NCBI RefSeq assembly: GCF_001039355.2
Contig: NW_019775813.1
Coordinates: 366,611 to 430,610, forward strand
Origin: Lingula anatina
Lineage: Eukaryota > Brachiopoda > Lingulata > Lingulida > Lingulidae
DNA: 64,000 bases
Direction: 5' to 3'
Made by a program: the position numbers and the translations under genes. Positions 1-11,594 of this stretch are shown piece after piece. Numbering within the stretch: the first letter of the stretch is position 1; every line of letters starts with the position of its first letter. The notes under the pieces are model-generated. The model was not told where the DNA came from. It saw only the letters and a program-made list of their open reading frames with translations, and did not search any database.

Positions 1-46
<46 letters not shown>
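1..46. repeat. (TC)n microsatellite at window edge
   Basis: Uninterrupted TC dinucleotide run that begins before the window. It sits directly before the first base shared with the second copy of the duplicated block (copy B starts at 14393 with the sequence found at 48). Confidence 0.95.
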
Positions 47-49
<3 letters not shown>

Positions 50-880
50 TTACTAATCACTTACAATGTCCCAAAAATGAGAATTAAACTTCTTGTGCTG
101 TCAAGTCAAGCGAGTGCACTGACAGGAGTCTCTCAGTATAGAAAGTAAAGATATTGAGTGGTAAAAGTTAGGGATCAGATAAACTCTCGCTTCCTTTTCT
201 ATGTTGCCAACTTTATCACTCTTTTATCATTACCCCCCGCACATGATTGCCCCCCCCCCCCTTCCCAATCTCTTGTACTTACGTCGACTACGTATTCATG
301 CCTGCCCATCTCATTTTACACGTTAAAACGTAGTTGATCAGGAACAGTTCAACGCACAATTAAACTAAAGACCAGGTTTAGCCATCGAAATTTGAGTTTA
401 ACCATTGAGATTTAGTGTAAGCAAAAGTAAACGACAGGGTCTTTTCTCAGCAAGAACCCCTATCTAATAATACCATAAACAATCTGTTCAATGGAATCAA
501 TAGAAGGTCGTTATTGTTGCTCTGACCTTGTATTACTTAAGACCAGTAGTGGATGTGTGTAGTAACATACTATACAGGTAGTGTATAAAGCTGAACGGAG
601 GTTGGCGGTTAAGGGGGGTGCAGTACCGTGATGTCTGTCGTCTCGACCTTAACTTCCGCATTGGACCGTATTTTAAGGTGCGTCAGAGGTGTCAAATGCA
701 CGTCAATGCAGGTGTGCGTTGGCACTAAGTAAACAGGTAAGGGATCTTACATAAGATCTGGAATATGCATGTGGTGCGTATGTGTACCAAAGCATTGGCC
801 AAAAGGTATGACGATGGCGTAATGTACGCTCAGGTTTTTTAAGATGTTGTGATTGGATATGTCGCAAAGAGCTTCCACAA

Positions 881-940
881 TGTGTGTGTGTGTGTATGTG
901 TGTGTGTGTATGTGTGTGTATATGTGTATGTGTTTGTGTG
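881..940. repeat. (GT)n microsatellite
   Basis: Imperfect TG/TATG run. It is much shorter in the corresponding part of copy B (about 15221-15245), an allele-like length difference. The 50-3480 stretch otherwise holds no gene I can support: only the two transposons listed separately and a (TG)n tract. Confidence 0.85.
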
Positions 941-1636
941 TGCTTGGGGGAAAGGGGGTAGCCATGGTGTCAGTAAAGGCTGGTAATAAACGCACTCTGT
1001 GTTGTCACAGCGACTCCTTGGTCCTTGGTCAAGATTTAACTCTTGATAAAACAAGTATAATTTATACCATAACGTTCATAATAGTTTGTACTGGTCGAGA
1101 ATAATGTTATCTTGGTATAATTGTCGGGCCATACCTCTCCCCCGCCTGTTTTGCATCTTCACCCCCACTTATGCCCCCGACTTATGCTCTGTGCCTGAAC
1201 GCACGCTTGCAAGATCGACCTTGGGCGAATAATTTCGTCCAAGGATCGACCAAGCAGAACACGGTCACAGGTGCGCGTCATCACAGTGATGCGTCATCGT
1301 TTCACATTCCGGACGGTTTTCTTGAGGATAGCAAACTTATCTTGCAAATCCGGTTAGCATTGGCAGCAGTGTAATAAATTATATAGTGAAATAAAGTAAG
1401 TCTGTGAAATGAAAATGTCGACGAGCTATTTAAAGGGGGATGGGAGGAGGGAGAAGAAGAATTGAGTAGGGGGTTGTGCGACTTGGATATCAAAACTGAT
1501 AACGACGGAGAGGGGTGGTATTGCAGGAAGAGGGGGAGTCCTTTGACCTTAAACCTCCTCCCTCACAGGTAAAGCAGGCGCATCCATAGGTTCCTACCCG
1601 TTCTTCGTCTACAGGAAAAGAAGAAGTTTGTTTCAC

Positions 1637-1982
1637 TTAAAGGGATAATAACTCTTCGTTTTGGCCAAAAAATGAATGTTCCTGGAGTAAACAACAATTT
1701 TCCCATACTTACCAATGGTTAATGAATCCATTTTTACATTCAAAGTTAGTCCCTGGTTTTTTTTCTAAAAAGTTTGGTTTTTTGTTATAATCTCTTAAGA
1801 GATTATAACAGAGTATAGCCATCAATGGAGGTCACATGGTCTAAAGATAAGCTCAGATATCAGAATAATAGCTATAACTGCCGTTTTTGTGGTACATCAG
1901 AATATGTTATATTTCTATGAGTTGTTCACAATGTTTTTATTGTGAAATATAGATTTCATACGAAGAGTTATTATCCCTTTAA
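1637..1982. mobile_element. 346-bp inverted-repeat MITE (family 1), insertion only in copy A
   Basis: Non-autonomous DNA transposon with near-perfect terminal inverted repeats: the left end reads TTAAAGGGATAATAACTCTT and the right end is its reverse complement. It has no coding capacity. A palindromic TCTCTTAAGAGA core lies near the middle. The equivalent place in copy B (about 16036) is an empty site. Target duplication is TA or TTAA; the flanks do not settle which. A same-length element in opposite orientation lies at 23693-24038. Confidence 0.88.
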
Positions 1983-2371
1983 TGTACAGCTAAACAGCAG
2001 AATAAAAACATAATCTAATATCTTATTTCTCAACAAATTGCAGTAAGCCTAGCGGAAAGAAATGATACATATAGTTTTAATGATGCCCCACAAATATAAT
2101 TTTCATGACATTAGAAAGTCCATAACACAGGTGAAAAGATATCTTTTACAAAGCGAAAGGTATACACCATCCTAGCTGCCTGCCCTTGCGACATCTCTGC
2201 ATTTCTCATTGTACAACGTCCATGCAACACTGGAGAAATAGCATTCAAATTGTTTCTGTGTGTATCAGGCGTCGTGTGAATATTATTTTCTTTCTTCTCT
2301 TTTTTTAGTCTGCAAACAAACCAGTGATTGAATTATTCCTGCCGCTAAAAAATCGTCACCACAAAGTCATA

Positions 2372-2595
2372 CACCCCATTTCCATAGATTTTTAGATCGA
2401 TCTATCCCTGTGGGGAGTCTCACTAGATTACTGTCAGCTTGGCCGGCTTAGGCGTCTGTCCCGCCTACTAAAAGCTATAAGGGGGTAATTAACTATGATG
2501 TCCGCTCGGCTGACTGCAATTTAGCGTGAACCCCCAGGGAGTTAGGTCGATCTAAATCTTAATCTTTAGATCGATCTAAATCTCTGGGAAAGCAC
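2372..2595. mobile_element. MITE family 2 (GATCGATCT ends), insertion only in copy A
   Basis: About 225 bp with inverted ends containing TTTAGATCGATCT on both sides and a central GGGGGTAATTAACT segment. It interrupts sequence that is continuous in copy B (about 16451) and is flanked by TCATA on both sides, a probable 5-bp target duplication. Related copies lie at 7860, 20205 (truncated) and 43251. Confidence 0.82.
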
Positions 2596-3483
2596 TCATA
2601 AACTGGGAGTGACAAGGTGTGCCTGAAAGCCTAATGTCACTACTTGAATCTAAGAGGAGTTGGGCCTTTCTCGTATTACAATAATTTATCTATTCATTTT
2701 TCTACACACGTACTCGCCTTGCTTATAAAAGAAAAGGGTGAACTATATGTAAAACAGCAAGAGTTAAGAAATAATTCCCATGAACTGCCCCTATAAAGGT
2801 GTGGGCGATCATGACTTTCTACTGCTTTTTTTCTTTGGCTGTTTTCAATACGTTTGCACCAGCAAAACTTTTTTTTTCGTGTAGGGGTATATACGAATTC
2901 AATGATGGTAAAATCTAGGTACATTACAGAGAAACCGTGTTAAAATATTATTCATTTCGTAATGTTATTAGAAAAAAGGAAGCAGAAGAGCGTTTATTAA
3001 TTTATTTATAGGATAGAATCTAGAAATCTTAGGTTTAACGCACAAAAACGTAAACTTTCTTTCACAATCTCATTTCTTGTAGATTTAAAACAAGTAGTTA
3101 GACTTTGATTCTGTTACAAACCATATCTTGAAACCACAAGGTAATAAGAGGGATAAACAAGGTTTTAAAATTCTACCTAGTCCTATCATGCTATATCAGT
3201 AGATAACACAGACTGGCCTACCTGTTTGATTACATTTTTATCTGTTTATGATGTCTCTACACTTTAATAAATGACATGTTTTTTTTCCTCTGAATTATCG
3301 CAAGTCATAAAGTCAAGTAGTCTTTTCAGTTCAGCACATTACGTCGATATTGCCTGTAACGAAACAATAATATCATGTTGATGTAAACGACAGATATTAA
3401 TTAGTCACATATGTGAAAATAAAACAACCACTAAAACAATGCGGGCGTATTTTAAAACTAATTATAAATAAATGAGTTTTCAT

Positions 3484-3510
3484 ATTTTCAGATTTAACCA
3501 GACATGAAAA
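3484..3510 (+). promoter_or_regulatory. 5'UTR splice acceptor and upstream AUG of LRR receptor copy A
   Basis: A TTTTCAG acceptor at 3484-3491 suggests a spliced leader exon. An upstream ATG at 3504 opens a nine-codon reading frame out of frame with the receptor. It overlaps the main start (3511) and ends at TGA 3531-3533. The same arrangement is kept in copy B (main start 17375), so translation probably depends on leaky scanning. Confidence 0.6.
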
Positions 3511-5352
3511 ATGAACATGTACCCCGGATGTGAGAAACCGCAGCACGGGATAACATGGGCCAGCATAATACTTATCGCCATCAATTGCGTTAGTGGCGAA
3601 AACGGCACAATTTGCCCGCACTTCTGCATTTGTTCAACCAGCACATTCCAAAATGAGACGACTTGGACGTTAGATTGTTCTAGTCATGGCCTTGGGCCAA
3701 ATATTCCACAATTTCCCATTCTGTCACTGAATGGATCTCTTACCGTCTTAAATCTAATGAATAACAGTATTGATACTCTATACGACAATGCATTTGGAAA
3801 TCTAAGTTTTATCAGTACGCTCTACCTGTCCAATAACAATATCAGTATTATTTCAAACGGTGCGTTTAGCACAGTAAGGTTTTTGTCGCGGCTATATTTA
3901 GACGGAAATAGAATTAAGGTGTTTCCATACGTACCAATTAACAATCTTACACGACTGGAAGTCGTCAACTTGTCTCGAAATGAAATTCAAGGAGATAGTT
4001 TCAATACAGAAGATGATTTGTCGCATCTGACGGAGTTGGACCTCAGCAGCAACGCGCTCACAGAAATCTCACCTAACGCATTTTCAAGTTTCCCAAACCT
4101 GAGAGCTTTGAACCTTGCGGGAAATTCAATCTACAATATTTCTAACGAAGCTTTTAATGAAGCTTTACACACATTGGACCTGGGTGGAAATTCTTTGACA
4201 GAGAGCAGAGATTTTGGGTTTTTATTAAATTTACGGAGCCTGACCAGTTTGAGACTAAGTAACAATAATCTAACAATGGTTCCGAAAATGTTAGGGAATT
4301 TGACTCAGCTTCAGTATCTAGATTTATCCTATGCTAATTTAGAATCTTTTACCGATAAAGATTGCAAAAGCCTGGTAGCTTTAAAGACGTTGGATTTATC
4401 ACGCAATGGAATTAATGTTATAGACGAAAATACGTTTGGAACACAAGGTAACTTGGAGCATTTGTACCTTCAAAACAACAACATCAGAACTTTTAAAAAA
4501 GACGCTTTTCATGGGCTCAGGGATTCTCTCATATCTCTAGATATTTCCTATAACCAACTCCAACTTTTGGAGTACGAAGTATTTGCCTCTTTACAAAACC
4601 TACAGCAATTCAACTTCCATGGCAATTCTTTGATCTGTGATTGTCAGCTACTGTGGTTACGGGAGTTAAACACCACGAGTGTTCAAGTCTCTTTCTGTGC
4701 AAAACCAGCTGAATATCTCAACCACACTGTACTTCAATTCCCCAGTAGTAACTGTTCGGTGACATTCAGCAATACGACAATCAGCAGCAACTTGACAACG
4801 GGTAATTTCAGTGGTTTAAGCACGGTCAGTAGCAATCTTACAACCAAAGATATCGGGAATGACGTCACCACTGACGGGGTTGCAGAATTTTCCTCTGCAA
4901 CTTCACACACTTCCACGGAACCAGCTGAATCAACGACAACATCAACAACAACGAGAGCTACTAGTGCATCAACGTTAACAACAACCAATTTATCCACGAC
5001 AATCAATTTGCCAAGTTCAACCACACTTAGAACTACGGAATGGTCTGCTGCACCATCAGTATTAGGGTTGAGTTCCACCGTGGTCATCGCTGTCATTTCT
5101 CTTCTGGCGTTTTTCGTGCTCTTTATCTTGTTGTTCATTCTCTGTAAAAGAATACGCCACGGTGCACACGTAGGAACTGGTGACGACACCCCAAGACCCA
5201 CCTCCCGTCAATCACTTGTTAAAGCCACGCCCATGACTGACAATCCACTAACCAGTAGGAAGAAACTAGTTTACAACAACGAATCATTTGAACATGATCG
5301 ATCAGAAAGACTAGCCAGGACTAGGAAGAAATTTAGAGAGAGCATTAATTAA
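3511..5352 (+). CDS. Single-exon LRR type I transmembrane receptor, copy A
   Basis: A 613-residue cell-surface protein. A hydrophobic signal segment (about residues 15-30) is followed by a cysteine-rich N-terminal LRR cap (CPHFCIC), then roughly a dozen leucine-rich repeats with LxLxxNxL spacing to about residue 370, and a C-terminal cap beginning CDCQLLWLREL. A Ser/Thr-rich, mucin-like stalk (about 420-515) leads to one membrane helix (about 522-545) and a basic tail of about 68 residues with no TIR or kinase domain. The stalk and LRRs carry many NxS/T sites. Such proteins act in adhesion or pattern recognition; the ligand is unknown. ATG 3511 is chosen because the signal segment follows it; an in-frame ATG two codons on is an alternative. 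Copy B differs by scattered substitutions and a four-residue deletion in the stalk. Confidence 0.9.
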   Translation: MNMYPGCEKPQHGITWASIILIAINCVSGENGTICPHFCICSTSTFQNETTWTLDCSSHGLGPNIPQFPILSLNGSLTVLNLMNNSIDTLYDNAFGNLSFISTLYLSNNNISIISNGAFSTVRFLSRLYLDGNRIKVFPYVPINNLTRLEVVNLSRNEIQGDSFNTEDDLSHLTELDLSSNALTEISPNAFSSFPNLRALNLAGNSIYNISNEAFNEALHTLDLGGNSLTESRDFGFLLNLRSLTSLRLSNNNLTMVPKMLGNLTQLQYLDLSYANLESFTDKDCKSLVALKTLDLSRNGINVIDENTFGTQGNLEHLYLQNNNIRTFKKDAFHGLRDSLISLDISYNQLQLLEYEVFASLQNLQQFNFHGNSLICDCQLLWLRELNTTSVQVSFCAKPAEYLNHTVLQFPSSNCSVTFSNTTISSNLTTGNFSGLSTVSSNLTTKDIGNDVTTDGVAEFSSATSHTSTEPAESTTTSTTTRATSASTLTTTNLSTTINLPSSTTLRTTEWSAAPSVLGLSSTVVIAVISLLAFFVLFILLFILCKRIRHGAHVGTGDDTPRPTSRQSLVKATPMTDNPLTSRKKLVYNNESFEHDRSERLARTRKKFRESIN

Positions 5353-7447
5353 TTATAAATGTTATAGATGTAGTTTTTGGAAGGGACTGAAAGACAACAA
5401 TGACCAGAAATATTTGTCTGCACTAGGAAGTGATTTGGTAAGAAAATTGAGAGAAATGGAAATGGAGACGCTGCGCACAGGCCGATACTAGTCCTCTCAA
5501 TGAAAACCAGTTCCAATCATTCCGTCCATAAAATAGCTATTTTAGTCATTTAGCATCCCTCCATTTTTTGTTTCGTTGTTATCATGTTTGTGATTTTTAT
5601 TCACTGCACCAATTAAAAGCAATTTTTTTATTATAAACATTTTGCAATTTTCTTTCCAGCGTATGATAAGTATGCATTTCAGATATAAAACAAAAATTAT
5701 AAACCTATATTAATGAAAAATTGTAATTACCCAATACTGTATTATCCACACATGAAAATAATGAATATAATTAGAAAAATCCATTGCAGTGTAAAATAAT
5801 GAATATTTTCTTTTCCTTTTTTTGAAATGTTTTTCTGTTTTCACCCAGGACTTTGTAATATCAAGGTGGATGAAAGTGCACTTTACACATAAAATACTCA
5901 GTATTTGCATACTTTGTTTATTGACAATGCAAGTGTATCCCAGAATTCAGAAAATAAATAATGAAAAAAAATGGTGTTCATATCTTTTAATAAGGAGGGG
6001 TGCGCATATTTTATAGACAACATTGCTTAATTTTGGAGCCATGAACGATCCATGAATATTTTATCAAACGATAATCATCGTTTTTAAGATCTATATGGAG
6101 TAAATTTAGCAATAGTACACTTTCACCTTTGAATTATTACTTTTTTATGATATTATGTATAAAGTTTTACATAAAGATGATTCGGATTTAGAGTGAAACT
6201 TGCGATAAAAAAAGTGAACCACCACAAAAGCTCCAAAATCAGCAAATTCAATATCGTTTGTCAACTGGTGCCAAGTTCTGTCAGCTGATTAAGACAGTCC
6301 TCTGTGCAGGTGCGCCCATGATGGAATACTGCATATAACAAGGGACCAATCCCAGACCCCATCGTAACTATGAACAAGGAGTTATAACATCTGTTATAAC
6401 TCCTAGGTCTAAGTGACATGATAAAAGACTGCATACAATAAGTGACCTGCCACAGCGCGTAGCAACGGACTTCCATCGGTTCAGTTTTTGCTGTCGACTC
6501 TCAGAACTGCCTGTAGTGCAATGTACACACTCTTAACTTTCAGACAAAATAAAAGAATCGTCAATATGCAGAGATTACCAGAAGCCAATGAGATGCCACG
6601 TACTAAAATTAAGTCTGATATCATCTATAACAGAACATGATGTCTCACTATAATATTTTTTTTTTCTACTCAGAAATGGGATGGCTTATTATCTTCGAGT
6701 CCTATTACTCCGCCACGGAGCAAAACCGCCGGATAAGTAAATCGTCAATACTTTTACTTTGCTCACATAGAGATTTCTGTGTTTGATTTTATGAGGAAAA
6801 GACAATGTTTTATTTTTAATTTGCATTGTTACTGGTTCATGTTTGTGATTATTACAATTGTTCTCAATTTCATGTTAATCACATTTTAATTTTTTTCAAA
6901 AAATTTTCAATAAAAAGAATTAAATTTTAAACTAGACAACAAGGCTGGCATATATAAAGTGACCAAACAGCAGAAAACATTGCAACGATATTTACAAACA
7001 AGACAACAACACTTTCCAATAGACAGACTTGCTAGTATAAATGCCAGACTAGATAAAAAGAGTGGCATTACATTAGATCCACACCTGGGAAATGCCAATT
7101 TTTAAAAAAAACTTATAAAAATTATAAAAAAATCACTTCAAAAATAATCGTATCAGACTGGTTTTCATGCTTGAACAGCACTTTTGTTTCACAAAATTGA
7201 GAATAAAATAGTTTTACTTTTATTGAATTTTGCAAGTACAAATTCCAGCAAAATGCATGGCAACCACAGACACAATGCCTGGCAAGTACAGAAATAGGTA
7301 TTCAAGGAAGAGGGGTTGGAAGGAGGGGTCTGTGGGGATGCGAAGGGATGCAGTAGATAGCTCCCCAGATTGTCAATCAGTAAGACTTGCACTGCTTCAA
7401 TATAGTTTTTCTTCTTATATGAAATTGATTTTTTCCTAGCTTCTCTG
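5353..7447. other. Intergenic: LRR receptor 3' region to PSMD9 last exon
   Basis: AT-rich sequence between convergent genes. It presumably contains both 3' untranslated regions. The only structure I see is a foldback at about 6378-6406 (AGGAGTTATAACA with its inverted copy), related to the hairpins near 50310 and 51990. Copy B lacks much of 6.4-7.3 kb. No coding exon found. Confidence 0.6.
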
Positions 7448-10400
7448 TCACCTCTTCAGTGGTACAATGTTACACCTGAAACGGAATATTGCTCCTTGTC
7501 AGCATACGACAAAATACAAATAATATCTAAATTTTCCCTAATTCACATTTAAAGAGTAAGCATTATTTAAAAACACTCAAATTCAAGATAGAAAATATCC
7601 AAACTCAAAATATAAAATAGCAAATACCTTAAATGTCTAGCTTCGTCACCATCATGCTTTTAATTACAAAAGCAAAAGGCTCAAAATACTTTTTAAAATC
7701 TTCAGGAGAACACATACTCATTAGAATCGCAGACTACTAAAAAGTTGATATGCTATCACATGAGAAGAAAAATGGACCAGAATTAAATAATTTTTTTTTC
7801 TTCTGTGATATCTTTTTACTGGGTGAATCAGCACATTCACTTTCTTAGTCAATATATTAGACTGGGTTCCCATACCTAGATCGATCTAACAGGATCAATT
7901 CATCTCCAAGGGGTTTTCTCGCTAAATTGCTTTCAGCTTAAGCAGCTTAGATGACTGGCATGCCTACCAAAGCTGCTAAACCATTAATTACCCCCTAGCA
8001 GCTTCGTAGACGTGAAAGACATCTAAGCTGCTTAAGTTGATAGCAATTTAGCGAGAATCCCCTTGGAGATAAATTGATCCACAGTTAGTACAGGGTCTGG
8101 GAATGGATCCCAAGTCACTCACCCCAGCAGTCCTTTCCCACTCCACGTCTGTGGTGTCAGAGACAAGTGTGTCCTCTCCCCCTGCCTTAATACAGTGACA
8201 TGTAAAGGACTCTGGAATAAAAAAAAAGAAAAAAATGCCAAAATGTAAACAAAGACAGCACTGTTCTGAAATGTTTTTTTTTTCCATTTTTAACAATTTT
8301 TAACATAAAACAAAATTAACAGTTTACTGCCATTTTTATATGATCAACTAAGAAAATTGATGAGATGGGAAAAATATCAACAGAGCAGTGTTAAATGTCC
8401 AATTTCTTCCATTCTGAGATTCTGAACATAGTGAATGATTGAATCTGACAAACTGCAATGATATGAGTTTATTTCCATTTTTGAAACTTTATTACACAAT
8501 ACACGATAACAAGTTTACCATTATTTTTACAAAATCAACTAACAATGTTGTAAAGATGCAGGAAATGTCAAACAAACACTTTTACGTATCTTATTTGTTT
8601 AATAATGAGACTGTTAACATGCCTAAGAATTGAATCTGAGGAAATGTGAAAAATATGCTGAAAAGTGAAAAAACAGCATAACTTCTACAATAATGGCCCG
8701 ATCATGCTGATTTTCGAACTTGACCTGCGTTTTATGAATATTCATCAGCTCTGTAAATATAAAGCCAAAAAGTAAAACTGCCCTCCACTTATCGTGTTTA
8801 CAAGGAAAGTGCACGGCATCGGCATCGGCATCGCCATCGCCATCGGCGACGACAGACGCAGGTGATGGCAATATGTACAGACACATCTGTGTCTGTACAT
8901 AAAAATATTTAAAGAATGATATTCATCACAGACACAGACCTTTGGCAAAGTGGTTTACTTGAAAATAAATTATAATTATTTGACATTTAAAAAAATTTGA
9001 ATCAAGATCTGAAAAACTCATGAAAAATTTTCCTATCGTTTTAAAATATTTCCTATCATTCAGCAATGATCATTGGCTTGTAAACCTGACAAGCACTTCA
9101 AAAATTGTATTGAAAAAATTTAAGATTTTTAATAATTCACCAAAATGGGAGGTGTGGTTGGTACTTACCCCTTGACTGTGTTGTACAACTGTAGCAATAT
9201 TCTGAAGTGTTGTGAAATTTTTGACATTGACCGATCCAAACTCGATAATCTCATCTCCTAATGTAAGACCCTGAAAAAATTAATATTTTTGTTCATTTAT
9301 AACATATATGTGACACAATAATCTAGGGTATAGAAAGATAGTGAAAGTACCTTAACTTAAGAAAATGTCCTACTTTTACTTCAATCATACTTTCATCTTC
9401 CCAAAACAGAGAACATTCTATCTTTATTATGATATACTTCTAATCTTCTCTAAATTTATCTCTGTTGCACAGAAAAATTGTTTTTCAATTTTAATTTTGA
9501 ATTTCCACTTCTCAGCCACCATCACATCAACATATATCTTGAAAAGATTTCTATGATAAGACAATACAAGATCTAAGATTTGTAAAAAATCTCTGCATGC
9601 CTATGAGGTGCTCTGAAGGATGGGAGGGAGGTTGAAAAATAAGAACAATTATATTACAGTTCATTCAGATGGTTGACATCTTTCTCACAGTAACTACATA
9701 CTGCCTGAGAGGCTGGAGAGCCAGAGTCCACGCGGTCGATTTTGGCAAAAGGTTTCTCATCTATCGCAGTATCCACTTTTGTTTCTTGGGCAGAACTGTC
9801 TACCTCCATTGCCTGCTCTTTCTGTTTCCTTGCCTCCTCATGGAGTTGATAGAGATTTTCTTCTATTTCCTTCATCTTGGCCTTGTGGTCATTCTGGAGA
9901 CCTTAAATATAAAGGTGATGTGATATAATATAATGATCTTTAATTGAGCTTACATCATTTTATTTCATTTATAAATATACTATTCGTTGGGAGGGGGGAG
10001 AGAGACAATTAATATAGTGTTTTATAGGGTAATAATAACGTAAAGTTAAATTAAGGGATACCTTAGTTTAATCATAAATTTTTCAAGAACATTAAGTTAA
10101 ATTGTCTGCATGGAGTTGGCCTAGGCACTTGTTTCGTAAATACTTGCCAAGGTATACCCCCCCTCCCCCCTTGATGAAAATACAAGATATGCATAAGCCG
10201 TTTACTGTGCTTACTTACAAGCTATCCTGTGCCTTGCATGACGTACTGTGTATACATCTATATCAGATCTTGGATACTGTTCTTCATCTAATATTGGACC
10301 ATCCATTCCTACTCCGCCTTGCTAATAAAAGATTTAACAGGTGAAAGTCGAACGTCACTGAAGCGGTTTAAACTTTAAAGTGTCGATTTCTCTACCTTTC

Positions 10401-10728
10401 AGAACACTGAAATGGTAGGGATAGCTGGCCTTCATATTTGTATTAGAGTGTGGCACTTAAAGGGTTTATAAGAAGATCATAAAAATATTATGCTGTGAGT
10501 GTGAATCAGCAAAATTCTTTTACAGTACATCTAAAATTTGCCTGGATGTAGAAAGAGTGCTGGTGTATAAATCGAACACAGTGAAGACAACTGATTTTAT
10601 TAACACCACAGATACAAAACAAATACACTCACTGACTCCAGAACATCCATAAGTTCCTTCAATTCTGCTTCTAACGCATCTTTTTGAGCTATCAATTCTT
10701 TCACGCTAGCAACGCTGGGCGCAGACAT
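7448..10728 (-). CDS. PSMD9: 26S proteasome regulatory-particle assembly chaperone PSMD9 (p27), copy A
   Basis: PSMD9/Nas2 escorts base ATPases during assembly of the 19S proteasome regulatory particle. Six exons join in phase: 10728-10633, 10321-10219, 9901-9702, 9270-9169, 8211-8123 and 7475-7448. They give 205 residues; the vertebrate protein is about 220. The product starts [12 protein letters not shown] and has the N-terminal coiled coil, a conserved RSDIDVY segment, the QNDHKAKMK helix, a PDZ domain with [10 protein letters not shown], and the family's C-terminal [14 protein letters not shown]. All donor and acceptor sites are canonical. A MITE lies a few bases inside intron 5 and a solo LTR sits about 170 bp upstream of the ATG; both are absent from copy B. 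Cytosolic or nuclear housekeeping function. Identity is sure. Confidence 0.95.
7860..8109. mobile_element. MITE family 2 inside PSMD9 intron 5 (copy A only)
   Basis: Roughly 250 bp with inverted arms (CTAGATCGATCT at the left, a matching GGTCTGGGAATGG at the right) and long internal inverted repeats around AGCTTAAGCAGCTTAGATG. Its right edge lies only a few bases from the exon 5 donor (GTGAGT, reverse strand, 8122-8117). Copy B continues uninterrupted here (about 20815). Confidence 0.8.
8812..8850. repeat. CATCGGCATCGC short tandem repeat in PSMD9 intron 4
   Basis: Hexamer-type repeat of CATCGG/CATCGC units. Copy B lacks this stretch (shortened intron around 20930). Confidence 0.6.
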
Positions 10729-10901
10729 CTTGGTTCTGGCATGGTGCTCTAAGTTTAGTTTCGAACAAATTAAATTCCTCCCTGGACAATGCATTTTTCC
10801 TTATTTTCGTTTGAATCTTTCCTGTATTTCGACATATTCAGCGTTGTGATGCGAAACATTGATAGCCCTTTCCACATTTATATGGGATCCGAGTCGATAT
10901 G

Positions 10902-11280
10902 TGTTCTGGGATCAACAAAATATTGACAAAAACTGTTCAGTCAAGCAAATGTGAAATGTGGTCACTCAGTCATGTGATGCATGAATACAAAAGACCACAC
11001 CTACTGAGAGCACACACACACACTGACTTTGCTGGAGAAGGACAGAAGGACTATAAGATATAGACTCCACAATTTATGTAAGTGTATTTGTATTAATTTA
11101 TGAGAATCATTGTTTTATATTATACTTTTGTATATAGGCCCCTATTATATTGCATTTTATTTTTTATTATAGTGACCGGCTATCGGCTATCGTCTATCTG
11201 CTATCAGCAATTTTGAATAAACTGAAAATAAAGCCAACCGTGTACAAAAAGGAGTTCTATGTTCTTTATGACCCAATACA
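10902..11280. mobile_element. Solo LTR (379 bp) upstream of PSMD9 copy A
   Basis: The element begins TGTTCTGGGATC and ends GACCCAATACA (TG...CA ends). It is flanked on both sides by the 5-bp duplication ATATG (10897-10901 and 11281-11285). It contains polyadenylation-type AATAAA motifs near its 3' end and no coding sequence. Copy B has the undisturbed empty site at about 22876. This is the signature of an LTR retrotransposon reduced by LTR-LTR recombination. Confidence 0.88.
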
Positions 11281-11594
11281 ATATGCCACCTTTTGACTTA
11301 CATTATTTCTATTTTCTTATCTAAAAAAACATTCCAATGGGTTTAACCACTACATGAGGCTCAATTAACAAAACAGATCTGTAAGACAATAAACTTTTTC
11401 TTCTTACGTTTTCTTATTCAGGTTCTACAAGGTCCGGACCTTTAAAGTAATCAGTGGGTAATTTTTGTGCCAAATCTAATTTTCCTTGACATTCAGACCC
11501 CCGTCCGTGTTCATAACATTGTATTGGCCGGGGTTTTATCGTTTCTAATGTTTCAGTTGGGAAAAAAGGTAGCTTTGCAAGATACCCCCCCCCC

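Noticed and set aside
747-1104. His/Thr/Tyr-rich small proteins around the (GT)n tract
   Set aside because: Pure microsatellite translations, not conserved in copy B.
4734-5201. 155-residue reading frame antisense to the LRR receptor stalk (also at 18598-18990)
   Set aside because: Its Val/Leu-rich translation is the mirror of the ACA/ACT-rich Thr stalk of the sense gene. It has no signal, splice or domain evidence.
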